Source: Mesorhizobium sp. NBSH29
Lineage (GTDB): Bacteria > Pseudomonadota > Alphaproteobacteria > Rhizobiales > Rhizobiaceae
Direction of reading: 5' to 3'
DNA: 64,000 nt
Assembly: GCF_015500055.1 (NCBI RefSeq)
Contig: NZ_CP045492.1
Location: 62,001-126,000 of the forward strand
Under the pieces are notes generated by a model that did not search any database, was not told the origin of the DNA, and saw only the letters and a program-made list of their open reading frames with translations. Every line of letters starts with the position of its first letter. Within the stretch, counting starts at the first letter, position 1. Made by a program: the position numbers and the translations under genes. Below are positions 1 through 8,696 of the stretch, in pieces.

Positions 1-2731
1 CAAGCGTGTCGACAAACCCAGCCGAAGCGCGGCTGCGAATGCTGTAGTGCAGTTCGAAGGGCTTCCCGATCCGATGCAGCCGATGCGCCATCGCGATCAT
101 CGGCGTAATGCCGATGCCGCCGCCTATGAGTAGGCTGCGCCGGGCGTCCTCATGGAGGGGAAAGTGATTGATAGGCCGCGAGACAAAAACCTTTCGCCCG
201 GCATCGAAGATCCGGTGCATCAGTTTCGAACCGCCACGCCCTTCATCCTCGCGAAGCACGCCAATCACATAGCGGCTGCGGTCGGCGGGATCGCCGGCAA
301 GGCTGTACTGGCGGAAATATTCCGGTGCCACCACCACGTCGATATGAGCACCCGCCTCGAAAGGCGGCAGAGGTGAGCCATCCGTGGAGACAAACTCATA
401 GCGGGCAACGGCGTTTGACATCATGTCTACCTTGTCGAGTCGAACCTGAATCACGGGGGCCGGTCCTTCTGGCAGGGTTGGCAAAGACACAAGCTCATCG
501 GTACGCCCGGCGGAAAGCCGCGCCTTGTATTCGGCCGGGTCAAGCAAACTGCGGTAGGCTGCTATGCCTTTCTCACGATCCAGAGGGAGCGGAAAGGGAT
601 AGGGCGGCGGCGTCAGATCAGCGGTATAGGCGGCAAGGGTCTGGTCCTCGGGCTTCAGCACAAGTCGCGTATTGAGCTCGCGTACATTGACCTGGCTGGC
701 CGGCAGATAGGAGCCGTCTGCGCCCAACTCTACATCCCACCACCATTTTTTGACCGGATTAATGCTGCCGTTGCCCAATCTGTCATCAAGCCAGGCCAGG
801 AAGCGGGCGGCGCGCGGCATGTTCATCGCGGCCCAGCGGAACGGAGCTTCAACAAACAGGCCTTCCAGGTTCCACGGGCAGGTTTTCATGCATCGGCCGC
901 ACATCGCCCCGGCCGCATTGGTAACGCGGTAGCGCGTGCATTTCTCCGCATCGGATTTCCAGATCTCGTAGCCGTTGAACATTTTCTTCGGGCCTGCGGG
1001 AATAGATCCGGACGGACATTCGCGAGCGCACTTGTTGCAGGCGCTGCAAAATGCCTGGAGGCCGAAATCGATAGGCTTGTCGTGTACCAGCGGCATGTCG
1101 GTGGTCACGACTCCCGACTTGAGGCGCGGACCGAGCAGAGGGTTCAGGATCACATCGCCAATACGGCTCACCTCGCCAAGGCCAGAGAGCAGCAGCAGCG
1201 GCGGCTGCAACACCTCACCGTCAACGACCGAGTGCACGCGGGCGGAATATCCGAGGCGCCGGATCTGTTCTGCAACAACGCCGCCCAGAATCTGCGAGCG
1301 AAGATAGGCGCGCATCGATTGCGCCACGGCGATCCAGTCGTCGCCGCTGGATCCCTCCATCGTCTCATGACCCTGGTCGATGATCGTCGAAATGGCGTTG
1401 TTGTGGTAGGGTGTGATCGGCTCCCCCATCGCATCATGCGAATAGTAGGCGTAATCCGGACACCGTGAGATGCCCACCGCATCGCACCCAAGAAAATAGA
1501 GCGCGGCCTTCACATCGTGCGCATTTTTCTGGGGGTCCACCGCGCTTGCAGCAATCTGCGGCGCTTTTTCACCGTTCTGCAGCAGGATGAACGCTCCAAG
1601 GGCCCGCCGCGCACAATATCCAATAGGGCTTTTGAGGACATAATTCCCGCCTTTGGCAGCGGCCTGCATTGCCTTGCCCATATCTCCGAAGAGAGCACGG
1701 GCAAACATGTCGGCGCGCTTGGGCACCCTGGGCACACGGGGCTCATCGATGAAAGTGGTTGGCTGCTCCACAGTCTTGAGCTTTTCAAAAGGTAACGCAC
1801 CTTTGGCGAAGTCACGTCGGGCGTAGGGCGTCTTGTTGAGAGCGCTCTTGTAAAAACCCTTACCCACCCACCATGCGGGCCCGTGGGAACGCCATTTATC
1901 AGCAAGGCCACCTTTCGCGAGCGGCCTGTCGACCTCCATCTCGCAGGTGGTCGTCACCGCGGCGAGACTGTATCGTGTGCCGACATAAGGATTGACCAAT
2001 TCAATCTCGCCAGCCTTGTTTCGCTTTTCCACCAGCCCGGCTGCGAGCGCCAGCATTCCGAGATTCACATCTGTACTGGTCATCGTATGCGCACGCGCGG
2101 GATGGCCCAGAATACGGAGATAGTTGGCAAGTACGACTGCCACTTCTGCCACGCGAAGCGCCGAGCGCTGCTCTGTAGTACCCGCGATCCAGCCTCCACC
2201 TGCCTCGGTAGCAACCGGCTCGCGGGGGTGCTCTACGAGATAGACGACCACATGGCTGTGATCGGCGACGCTGCCCAATTTCGCACGTGCCGAATCTCGA
2301 ACATCAGCCATAATGGCGTCAATGCCTGAAGCAAACGTCTTCGTTTCAATATTTTCGGCACGCTTTGCGAGTTCGTCAATCACCGGGTTCCGAATTGGCC
2401 GGTCCAGCAGTGCCTGGGCAGGAAGACGGCAGATGCCTGCCATTGTTGCATCAAAGAACATCCCCGCCGCTTTCATGTGGCGCGCGCGTTCCCGTGGGCA
2501 ATCCGGAATGATGGAACGCTTTGCCGCCACAGGGCCATTGCGAATAACGTCGAGCATGCCTGTGAACAGCATAAGCGGCGATGCAAGAGAATCATCGCCC
2601 GTAACGCCCTGTGCTGCCGCCGTCATCGCCGGCACATCATGGAATTCTGTCTGCGCATCGCTGCGCTTCAGCCTTTCAAGCGGATAAGGTCCGAGGTGAA
2701 AGGGACGGTTCTTATAACTAAAAAAGCGCAT
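1..2731 (-). CDS. rdhA: Self-sufficient reductive dehalogenase (RdhA fused to flavin/NAD(P)H reductase), C-terminus cut by window edge
   Basis: I read 910 codons on the minus strand from ATG 2731 without a stop; the gene runs off the left edge. There is no Tat signal, so the enzyme should be cytosolic, as in the catabolic, oxygen-tolerant RdhA group. Residues Cys562, 565, 568, 572 followed by Pro form one [4Fe-4S] motif, and Cys598, 611, 614, 618 the second. Tyr476, Lys538 and Arg602 have the same mutual spacing as the catalytic Tyr426/Lys488/Arg552 I recall for Nitratireductor NpRdhA. After about residue 740 a phthalate-dioxygenase-reductase-like module follows: RQYSL at 807-811 (flavin) and GGGIGITPM around 866-874 (NAD). 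A C-terminal [2Fe-2S] ferredoxin domain would be expected beyond the edge. The family uses cobalamin to remove halide from halogenated phenols or benzoates; the fused reductase supplies electrons. It lies 34 bp downstream of the MarR gene and divergent from a TRAP transporter. Substrate is not determinable here. Confidence 0.93.
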   Translation of the reverse strand, partial: MRFFSYKNRPFHLGPYPLERLKRSDAQTEFHDVPAMTAAAQGVTGDDSLASPLMLFTGMLDVIRNGPVAAKRSIIPDCPRERARHMKAAGMFFDATMAGICRLPAQALLDRPIRNPVIDELAKRAENIETKTFASGIDAIMADVRDSARAKLGSVADHSHVVVYLVEHPREPVATEAGGGWIAGTTEQRSALRVAEVAVVLANYLRILGHPARAHTMTSTDVNLGMLALAAGLVEKRNKAGEIELVNPYVGTRYSLAAVTTTCEMEVDRPLAKGGLADKWRSHGPAWWVGKGFYKSALNKTPYARRDFAKGALPFEKLKTVEQPTTFIDEPRVPRVPKRADMFARALFGDMGKAMQAAAKGGNYVLKSPIGYCARRALGAFILLQNGEKAPQIAASAVDPQKNAHDVKAALYFLGCDAVGISRCPDYAYYSHDAMGEPITPYHNNAISTIIDQGHETMEGSSGDDWIAVAQSMRAYLRSQILGGVVAEQIRRLGYSARVHSVVDGEVLQPPLLLLSGLGEVSRIGDVILNPLLGPRLKSGVVTTDMPLVHDKPIDFGLQAFCSACNKCARECPSGSIPAGPKKMFNGYEIWKSDAEKCTRYRVTNAAGAMCGRCMKTCPWNLEGLFVEAPFRWAAMNMPRAARFLAWLDDRLGNGSINPVKKWWWDVELGADGSYLPASQVNVRELNTRLVLKPEDQTLAAYTADLTPPPYPFPLPLDREKGIAAYRSLLDPAEYKARLSAGRTDELVSLPTLPEGPAPVIQVRLDKVDMMSNAVARYEFVSTDGSPLPPFEAGAHIDVVVAPEYFRQYSLAGDPADRSRYVIGVLREDEGRGGSKLMHRIFDAGRKVFVSRPINHFPLHEDARRSLLIGGGIGITPMIAMAHRLHRIGKPFELHYSIRSRASAGFVDTL

Positions 2732-2765
2732 GGAGGTGGCTCACCTTGTGGTTCTCCTGGAGAGA

Positions 2766-3221
2766 TCAAAGGGCCGGCAGCGCACCCTCCTCACCATCCG
2801 ACATTTTGTCCAGCAGGAGTTTGATCTGTTCAAACTCGTCAGCTGTGAGCTTGCTTTTGAAGTGTTCCGTCGTGAACATCGCCTTGGGCAGGAAAGCCTC
2901 GAGCTTATCTCGCCCAAGATCTGTAAGGGCTATGTCACGTCCGCGCCGGTCTCCTTCCTGCCGCGTACGCACGACCAGCCCCTGTTTTTCCATCTCCCTC
3001 AGCACCCGCGAAATGGCCGTTCTGTCAACGTGTAGAAACTCTGCCATGCCCGAAGGTGTCGTTACCCCATAGGAACCCGACATAACCAGGACGCACCACA
3101 TCAACCGCGACACACCGATCTCGCTTAGCAATAGTTCGTAGTGGCGTTCCATTAGCCGCGCGGTGCGCGACATACGAAATCCTAGCCCGTCGCGGAGCTC
3201 GTAAACCTGATCTTCAGTCAT
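2766..3221 (-). CDS. MarR-family transcriptional regulator
   Basis: A 151-residue winged-helix protein with the MarR core: a helical N-terminal dimerisation part, the recognition region around SGMAEFLHVDRTAISR, and the wing RTRQEGDRRGRDIALTDLG. I chose ATG 3221 over an in-frame TTG at 3287, because the extra 22 residues are not MarR-like and the protein then begins MTEDQVYELRDGL. It is followed after 34 bp by the dehalogenase gene in the same direction and faces the TRAP transporter genes. MarR proteins of this type usually repress neighbouring catabolic genes and release DNA on binding an aromatic ligand, so a halogenated aromatic acid or phenol is the likely effector. That is inference from context. 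Confidence 0.9.
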   Translation of the reverse strand: MTEDQVYELRDGLGFRMSRTARLMERHYELLLSEIGVSRLMWCVLVMSGSYGVTTPSGMAEFLHVDRTAISRVLREMEKQGLVVRTRQEGDRRGRDIALTDLGRDKLEAFLPKAMFTTEHFKSKLTADEFEQIKLLLDKMSDGEEGALPAL

Positions 3222-3223
3222 GT

Positions 3224-3240
3224 AATTGTCATTGTCAATT
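3224..3240. promoter_or_regulatory. Candidate MarR operator in the marR/TRAP divergent region
   Basis: An inverted repeat AATTG-N7-CAATT lies just upstream of the marR start codon, inside the 136-bp region shared by the divergent marR-rdhA and TRAP units. A GTATAC palindrome follows at about 3251-3256. The size fits a MarR dimer site, and its position would allow autorepression. No footprint or homologous operator is available to confirm it. Confidence 0.35.
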
Positions 3241-3357
3241 ATCTCATTTCGTATACAACTGATAATCGCGAACAGTTCGGGAGGCAAATTGGAGGAGCTG
3301 TCCGCGGGTTAAAAAAATTGGGCAAAATCCGCAAAGTATGCGGCTAGGGAGAGATCA

Positions 3358-4356
3358 ATGTTTTCTGGAAAGCTGTCAGCGGCCTTCGCGGCCGCGGCGA
3401 TAATGTGCGTTGCAACATTCGCGGAAGCTACCGAGTTAAAGCTTGCGTCGTTCGTGCCACCACAGCATCCAATGGACCGCGGCGCGATAACCCCGATGGT
3501 CAACGCGTTCAATGCAGGCACCAATGGAACATCAACGATCAAGATCTACCCGTCTGGCGAACTGGGCGCCGGACCGGTGCAGCAATATAAGCGGGCAGTA
3601 ACCGGTATCGCCGATATCGTTTTTGGGATCCCCGAATACACGCCCGAACAGTTTCCGCGCACGACGTTGATGAACTTGCCAGGCCTGTTTGAAACCCCGG
3701 AAGCCGGCACCAAGGCTCTGTGGGACAGTTACGATCTGTTTGCACCCGATTTTGCGCAGGTCAAAATGCTTGCATTCTGGACCAACAGTCCAGCGATCCT
3801 GATTACCCGCAATAAGCCCGTACGCAGCATTGCCGATCTTGCGGGATTGAAGATCCGCGTCCCCGATCCGGCCGCCGCTAAGATGGCAGAAGCCTGGGGA
3901 GCTGTTCCAGTGTCAATCCCGACAACCGAGGCATACAATGCCATGAGCACCGGCGTGGTCGACGCCGTCTGGATCGGACCATCCGGCATCGGTTCCTACA
4001 AACTGCACGAGGTAGGAAAGTATCTCACTACCAACCTGCCAAGCCCGCTGGCGACTTTTTACCTGGCGATGAACAAGGACAGCTGGGCGGCGCTGACGCC
4101 AGAAGAACAGGCAACACTCGACAAGGCGAGCGGGCGCGATCTGTCAATGGCGGCCGCAGACGCGTTCGAGAAAGCCGGGGACGAAGGCTTCGACCTTGCA
4201 CGCAAGGCCGGTATTGAGTTCATCACGCTTGACGAAGAATCTGCAACCGAACTGCGTGACAAGAGCAATCCAATTCTTGAGGAACTGGCGAACGAAGCGT
4301 CCTCCAAGGGCGGGTTTGATGCCAAGGCCATTCTCTCCACTGTTTCAAGCCACTAA
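3358..4356 (+). CDS. TRAP transporter substrate-binding protein (DctP family)
   Basis: 332 residues with a signal peptide (about 1-24, cleavage after AEA). The mature part is DctP-like: ELKLASFVPPQHPM at its start, and the stretch LAGLKIRVPDPAAAKMAEAWGA with the conserved arginine that usually salt-bridges a substrate carboxylate. The gene starts at ATG 3358 behind a GGGAGAG ribosome binding site and precedes dctQ- and dctM-type genes, making a full periplasmic solute-binding/importer set. DctP proteins bind organic acids. Beside a reductive dehalogenase and a MarR regulator, a (halo)aromatic carboxylate is the most plausible ligand; this is inference. Confidence 0.93.
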   Translation: MFSGKLSAAFAAAAIMCVATFAEATELKLASFVPPQHPMDRGAITPMVNAFNAGTNGTSTIKIYPSGELGAGPVQQYKRAVTGIADIVFGIPEYTPEQFPRTTLMNLPGLFETPEAGTKALWDSYDLFAPDFAQVKMLAFWTNSPAILITRNKPVRSIADLAGLKIRVPDPAAAKMAEAWGAVPVSIPTTEAYNAMSTGVVDAVWIGPSGIGSYKLHEVGKYLTTNLPSPLATFYLAMNKDSWAALTPEEQATLDKASGRDLSMAAADAFEKAGDEGFDLARKAGIEFITLDEESATELRDKSNPILEELANEASSKGGFDAKAILSTVSSH

Positions 4357-4368
4357 CAAGACACGGAG

Positions 4369-4884
4369 ATGAAGCTGGAAACCGGAACGGAAACCGCGCC
4401 TGATACCGGCGCGGTGGCGGGAGCTACACTTGTGATCAAGCGGGTTTTGGGCTTGATCGGAGGCTGTTCCCTTTTTGCCATGATGGCACTGTCAGTTTAT
4501 GACGCCCTCGGGCGCAGCCTTTTCAACGCGCCGGTGTTTGGCGCCAACGACGTCACGCAAGTGTTGCTGGTAAGCACCGTCGCGGTTGCGGTTCCGCTGT
4601 GCATTCTCGCAGGCCAGGCAATCAGAATCGACATTCTGGCAGATATGCTTGCACCTAGAATGCGCACCATTGTCGAACGGATCCTCGGCTCCACGGGTGC
4701 AGTCATGCTGCTCTATCTGGCATGGCGTTGTCTGCTGAACGGTATGGAGGCATCGAGTTTCGGCGAAACAACAATGCTTCTGCGGATATCCCATGCGCCC
4801 TTTTATGTGGCGCTGGCTTCCGGCCTCGCGCTCGGCGCCATCACTCTGCTTCTTCCATTGCTCCCGAAAAGGCCGGCTAAATGA
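4369..4884 (+). CDS. TRAP transporter small membrane subunit (DctQ family)
   Basis: 171 residues with four predicted membrane segments, beginning at about residues 25-45 (the VLGLIGGCSLFAMMALSVYDALGR stretch) and ending near the C-terminus. This is the usual DctQ size and topology. It starts 12 bp after the binding-protein gene, and its stop overlaps the start of the next gene by 4 bp (ATGA), which points to translational coupling. DctQ scaffolds the large DctM permease and is needed for Na+-driven uptake of the ligand delivered by the periplasmic protein. Confidence 0.92.
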   Translation: MKLETGTETAPDTGAVAGATLVIKRVLGLIGGCSLFAMMALSVYDALGRSLFNAPVFGANDVTQVLLVSTVAVAVPLCILAGQAIRIDILADMLAPRMRTIVERILGSTGAVMLLYLAWRCLLNGMEASSFGETTMLLRISHAPFYVALASGLALGAITLLLPLLPKRPAK

Positions 4885-6185
4885 ACGCGTCAGTCATTGG
4901 TTTACTCGGGTTTGGCGCGCTTTTTGTTCTTATGGGGATAGGAATGCCCGTCGGCGTTGCCATGCTCCTTGTCGGCTTTGTCGGTATTGTCAGCCTTTCA
5001 TCGTTGAACGCTGCTGCCTACACGATATCCGGACAGGCATTCGAAATCGCGTCGATGTATGACCTTTCAGTTCTGCCGCTGTTCATCCTGATGGGCAATC
5101 TGGCGTCAGCCAGCGGTCTAAGCCGGGATCTCTATGCGGCGGCATATTCGTGGTTTGGCCACAGGAAGGGCGGCTTGGCCAGCGCAACTGTTGTCGGTTG
5201 TGCAGGATTTGCAGCGCTATCGGGCTCCTCAATTGCTTCAGCCGTTACAATGGGCCGCGTCGCCTACCCCGAGATGCGGCGCTTCGGTTACGGCGCAAAA
5301 CTGTCGACAGGCGTGATTGCTGCGGGCGGAACTCTCGGCATCCTGATCCCACCGTCTACCGGCTTCGTCATGTATGCGATCCTGACCGAGCAATCGATTG
5401 GTCGGCTGTTTATGGCGGGGATATTGCCGGGCCTCCTTTTGACGACCCTGTTCTTGCTCGTCATCGCTTTGATCGTTCATTTCCGACCTGAGGAAGGTCC
5501 CGCCGGACCGCTTTCGAGTACGCGCGAGCGTCTTGCCGCTTCACGCCGTGCGTTGGGCATTCTCACCATCATCGTCTTAACGATAGGTGGCATCTACACC
5601 GGCATCTTTACGCCCGTCGAAGCTGCTGGTGTTGGGGCTGCTTTCGCCTTCATTATGCTGATCGCGAGGAAGCAGGCGAGTAGGAGCAACCTGACCAGTG
5701 TAATGATGGAAACGCTGCAGACGTCAGGAATGTGTTTTCTCATCCTAATTGGAGCAAGTGCGTTCTCCCCCTTCATAGCCTTGTCTGAACTGCCCCGCGA
5801 CGCTGCGGCCATGTTCGCAGGCCTCGGCCTCGGACCCTACGGAACGATAATCCTTCTCTTGGTCGCCTACGCCATTCTCGGAATGTTCATCGAGGGTCTG
5901 TCATTATTGGTTATCACCCTTCCAATTGTTTTTCCCGTGGTCATGGCGCTGCATTTCGATCCCATTTGGTTCGGCGTCATAATGGTCGTTGTGCTCGAAA
6001 TGGGGCTCATCAGCCCACCGGTCGGCGTCAATTGTTTTGTGGTGAAAACGGTGGCGGAAGACGTAAAGCTACAAACGGTTTTCGCCGGCGTAATGCCATT
6101 CTGGGCGGCAATGATGATCTGTCTGGCAATACTCGTGGCATTTCCCCAGATAGCGCTGCTTCTGCCAAACGCGATGTTTCATTAA
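4881..6185 (+). CDS. TRAP transporter large permease (DctM family)
   Basis: 434 residues, highly hydrophobic, with the multi-helix DctM architecture of the ion transporter superfamily. Recognisable stretches are GNLASASGLSRDLYAAAYSW near residue 75 and GTLGILIPPSTGFVMYAILTEQSIGRLF around 150-178, typical of the first substrate/sodium hairpin, and EMGLISPPVGVNCFVV near 377 for the second. Its start overlaps dctQ by 4 bp. It completes a TRAP importer whose genes diverge from marR-rdhA. The operon ends 41 bp before the convergent amidohydrolase gene, and no strong terminator is visible in that gap. Confidence 0.93.
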   Translation: MNASVIGLLGFGALFVLMGIGMPVGVAMLLVGFVGIVSLSSLNAAAYTISGQAFEIASMYDLSVLPLFILMGNLASASGLSRDLYAAAYSWFGHRKGGLASATVVGCAGFAALSGSSIASAVTMGRVAYPEMRRFGYGAKLSTGVIAAGGTLGILIPPSTGFVMYAILTEQSIGRLFMAGILPGLLLTTLFLLVIALIVHFRPEEGPAGPLSSTRERLAASRRALGILTIIVLTIGGIYTGIFTPVEAAGVGAAFAFIMLIARKQASRSNLTSVMMETLQTSGMCFLILIGASAFSPFIALSELPRDAAAMFAGLGLGPYGTIILLLVAYAILGMFIEGLSLLVITLPIVFPVVMALHFDPIWFGVIMVVVLEMGLISPPVGVNCFVVKTVAEDVKLQTVFAGVMPFWAAMMICLAILVAFPQIALLLPNAMFH

Positions 6186-6226
6186 AACGCTTCAGGTTCA
6201 GGCTGCCTTGGCCCGGCCCCAATCAG

Positions 6227-7246
6227 CTAACCTACACCGCCAAGAAACGCGGTGAGATTGTCTCCGAGCTCATCACACAGATAGCCGCCTTCCTGTACGA
6301 TTACCTTAGGCATGACGCGCGTCGCGATCTTCTCGCCAATCCGAGCAAAACCATCAGTCGAGACGCAAAGTCCGCCAAAGGGATCACCCTCAAACGCATC
6401 CAGTCCAAGCGCCACCACCAAAGCGTCTGGCGCAAATGCGTCGATGCGGTTGAGCGCGGCATCAAGCGCCTCGAGAAACCCGTTATCACCGGTCTTGCGA
6501 GCCAGCGGAAGATTCAGATTGTAGCCAAGGCCCGCAGCTTCGCCCCGCTCATCGGAATGTCCCCAGAAAAATGGATAGAACCTGACCGGATCGGCATGAA
6601 TGGATATGGTAAGCACATCGGAGCGCCCGTAAAAAATACCTTGCGTGCCGTTGCCGTGATGCAGGTCGACATCGAGGATTGCAACCCTTGAAGCTGTCCG
6701 GCGAAGGCGCTGCGCTGCGACTGCAGAATTGTTGATAAAACAGAAACCACCGGCCACATCTGCGAACGCGTGGTGGCCAGGCGGTCGACACAGCGCATAC
6801 GCCGACGGTTCTCCAGACATTACCGCTTCCGCAGCCTCGGTGGCGCTCCACGCACTCCAGCAAGCGCTCTCCCAGGTTTCAGCAGAGATCGGGCAGGAAG
6901 TATCGGCCATGTGATATCCCGCTTGCCCCACCGCCGAGGCCGGATAGCTGCCGTCCCGCGCAAGCGGATGGATATTGGGAATGACCTCTGGTGACGCATC
7001 GGGAATGCGCTGCCAGCGTGCATAAATGTTTTGCAGGAATGAAAGATATTCCGGCGTGTGCACCGCAGCGATTGGCGACAGGCCGAAATCGCGTGGGCGT
7101 AGAATTTCTGATCCGGCAGCTTTTGCCCCGGCAATCAACCGATCAACGCGCTCAGGTTGCTCGGGATTGGGCTTTGGCGCGCCGCTCGACAAAAAACCTT
7201 TCGGATCGTGCCGCTTTTGTTCCACAGCATAAAACGTCTTCATCAT
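6227..7246 (-). CDS. Acetylpolyamine amidohydrolase (class II histone deacetylase-like)
   Basis: 339 residues, the length of the acetylpolyamine amidohydrolases. It keeps the whole zinc hydrolase signature: His158-His159 in RPPGHHA, metal ligands Asp194 and His196 in DVDLHHGNG, Asp283 in GLDAFEGDP, and Tyr322 in EGGY. These positions are nearly identical to those I recall for the Mycoplana ramosa enzyme. The family removes acetyl groups from N-acetylated polyamines and related amines. The gene is the last of a nine-gene minus-strand operon, and its ATG-ATG start overlaps the stop of the GNAT gene. Position next to an acetyltransferase suggests acetylation and deacetylation within one pathway. 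The true substrate is unknown. Confidence 0.9.
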   Translation of the reverse strand: MMKTFYAVEQKRHDPKGFLSSGAPKPNPEQPERVDRLIAGAKAAGSEILRPRDFGLSPIAAVHTPEYLSFLQNIYARWQRIPDASPEVIPNIHPLARDGSYPASAVGQAGYHMADTSCPISAETWESACWSAWSATEAAEAVMSGEPSAYALCRPPGHHAFADVAGGFCFINNSAVAAQRLRRTASRVAILDVDLHHGNGTQGIFYGRSDVLTISIHADPVRFYPFFWGHSDERGEAAGLGYNLNLPLARKTGDNGFLEALDAALNRIDAFAPDALVVALGLDAFEGDPFGGLCVSTDGFARIGEKIATRVMPKVIVQEGGYLCDELGDNLTAFLGGVG

Positions 7247-7755
7247 CGGTCTTTCCTATCACCCTCAGCGAGACGCCGGAAAGAGTTGCCACGCGCCGCA
7301 AAAATCCGCTCATCCTTTGACCATGAAAGGCCAGCCCGTTCATAAAAGCGTTGAGCGGCGCTATTGTTGGCATGTACCGACAGCCTCAGATACTCGCCTC
7401 CTGCTTCGCGTGTGTCGGCGGCGAGCCGCTGGAGTAGTTTTTCCCCGACACCCCTGCCCCGGAACTCCGGCGCTATGAACAGATCTTGCACGTAGACACC
7501 GGGCTTTCCAAACCAAGTTGAAAAGCTTGGAAAATGGAGGCAGAGTCCGGCAAATATCTTACCCTTCTCGGCCACCAAACAGCCAAAGGCCGGACTGGCT
7601 CCAAACCCATGGCGCCTAAAATCATCGGCACTCGACAATACTTTGCCGCTGTCGCCGACTGCCTCAGCAAGATCGCGAATGGCCTGGTGAATTGTCGCGG
7701 CGTCCTCGCGCCTGGCAACGCGGATCGTGATCTCAACCGCTGCGTCTCCGTCCAT
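7243..7755 (-). CDS. GNAT family N-acetyltransferase
   Basis: 170 residues with the GNAT fold. The acetyl-CoA binding loop is FRGRGVGEKLL at about 98-108, preceded by the beta strand VYVQDLFIAPE, and a C-terminal NNSAAQRFYERAGL follows. Its start overlaps the BKACE stop by one base (TGATG), and its stop overlaps the amidohydrolase start, so it is translated as part of the catabolic operon. The N-terminal arm and the diamine-acetyltransferase-like arrangement suggest a small-molecule amine acceptor rather than a protein. The specific acceptor cannot be told. An operon-linked deacetylase makes an N-acetylated intermediate plausible. Confidence 0.85.
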   Translation of the reverse strand: MDGDAAVEITIRVARREDAATIHQAIRDLAEAVGDSGKVLSSADDFRRHGFGASPAFGCLVAEKGKIFAGLCLHFPSFSTWFGKPGVYVQDLFIAPEFRGRGVGEKLLQRLAADTREAGGEYLRLSVHANNSAAQRFYERAGLSWSKDERIFAARGNSFRRLAEGDRKDR

Positions 7756-8687
7756 CAGAACGCCACCCGGTCACCGCCTTTGAGCGACAACATCGCGCGG
7801 GCTTCTGTTGGCGAGGCAATTTCCAGCGAAAGACCCTTGAGGATCAGTCGGATGCGCGACACTTGGTCGGCATTGGATTTCGCCAGTTCACCGGGTCCGA
7901 GGTAGAGGCTGTCTTCCAGCCCGACGCGTACATTGCCACCCATTGCCGCTCCTGTTGTAATTAGTGACATCTGGGCGCGCCCGGCAGCCAGCACCGAGAA
8001 GCGATACTCGTCGCCGAAAAGTTTGTCGGCAATCCTTTTCATGTGAACAAGGTTTTCTACGTCCGCCCCGATGCCCCCCAGAATGCCGAGCACGAACTGT
8101 ATGAACAGCGGACCCTGAACTAACCCGCGCTCATGGAAATGTTTGAGCGTATAAAGATGTCCAACATCATAGCACTCGAACTCGAAACGCGTTCCGCAAC
8201 CATCGCCCAGCCGCTTCAGGATCGATTCGATGTCGGCAAATGTGTTCTTGAAGACCGTCGAGCGCGTGGCCTCCAGAAGTTCAGGTTCCCACGCGTTCTT
8301 CCATTCGGTGCCCGGCTTGGCCAGCGGGAAAATACCAAAATTCATAGAACCCATATTGAGCGAGCACATTTCCGGCTCCGCTAACAGCGAAGCTGCAAGC
8401 CGATCATCAAGGCTCATCAGGGACGATCCGCCGGTTGATATATTGATCACGGCATCAGTCGACTGCTTTATGCGTGGCAGGAACTGCATGAACACGGAGG
8501 GTTCGGCGGTAGGACGCCCCGTCTGCGGGTCACGCGCGTGAAGGTGCAGGATGGAGGCTCCCGCCTCCGCCGCTGCAATCGATTCTGCCGCAATCTGATC
8601 GGGCGTGATCGGCAGATATGGACTCATCGTAGGTGTGTGCACCGAACCCGTGACCGCGCAGGTCACGATGACTTTTTGCTGGGCCAT
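7755..8687 (-). CDS. Beta-keto acid cleavage enzyme (BKACE, DUF849 family)
   Basis: 310 residues of the BKACE family, a TIM-barrel zinc enzyme. It condenses a beta-keto acid with acetyl-CoA and releases acetoacetate plus a new acyl-CoA. The zinc-binding pair His48 and His50 lies in ILHLHARDPQTGRP, and the third ligand, Glu258, in RVGLEDSLYL. The N-terminal VIVTCAVTGSVHTP is the family's first strand. Family members differ in the side chain of the keto acid they accept, and DUF849 genes often sit beside the aminotransferase that makes the keto acid. Here that partner is the class III aminotransferase 9 bp upstream. Confidence 0.93.
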   Translation of the reverse strand: MAQQKVIVTCAVTGSVHTPTMSPYLPITPDQIAAESIAAAEAGASILHLHARDPQTGRPTAEPSVFMQFLPRIKQSTDAVINISTGGSSLMSLDDRLAASLLAEPEMCSLNMGSMNFGIFPLAKPGTEWKNAWEPELLEATRSTVFKNTFADIESILKRLGDGCGTRFEFECYDVGHLYTLKHFHERGLVQGPLFIQFVLGILGGIGADVENLVHMKRIADKLFGDEYRFSVLAAGRAQMSLITTGAAMGGNVRVGLEDSLYLGPGELAKSNADQVSRIRLILKGLSLEIASPTEARAMLSLKGGDRVAF

Positions 8688-8696
8688 GTTTCCCCC

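Noticed and set aside
849-1049. 66-residue frame with several cysteines
   Set aside because: Out-of-frame reading of the iron-sulfur region of rdhA; the correct frame is open and gives both CxxC patterns.
3171-3256. ATACGAAAT and ATTTCGTAT inverted copies around the marR start
   Set aside because: Arms are about 65 bp apart and one lies inside the coding sequence, so a single dimer site is unlikely.
7534-7905. 123-residue plus-strand frame
   Set aside because: Antisense to GNAT and BKACE genes, whose motifs are intact on the minus strand.
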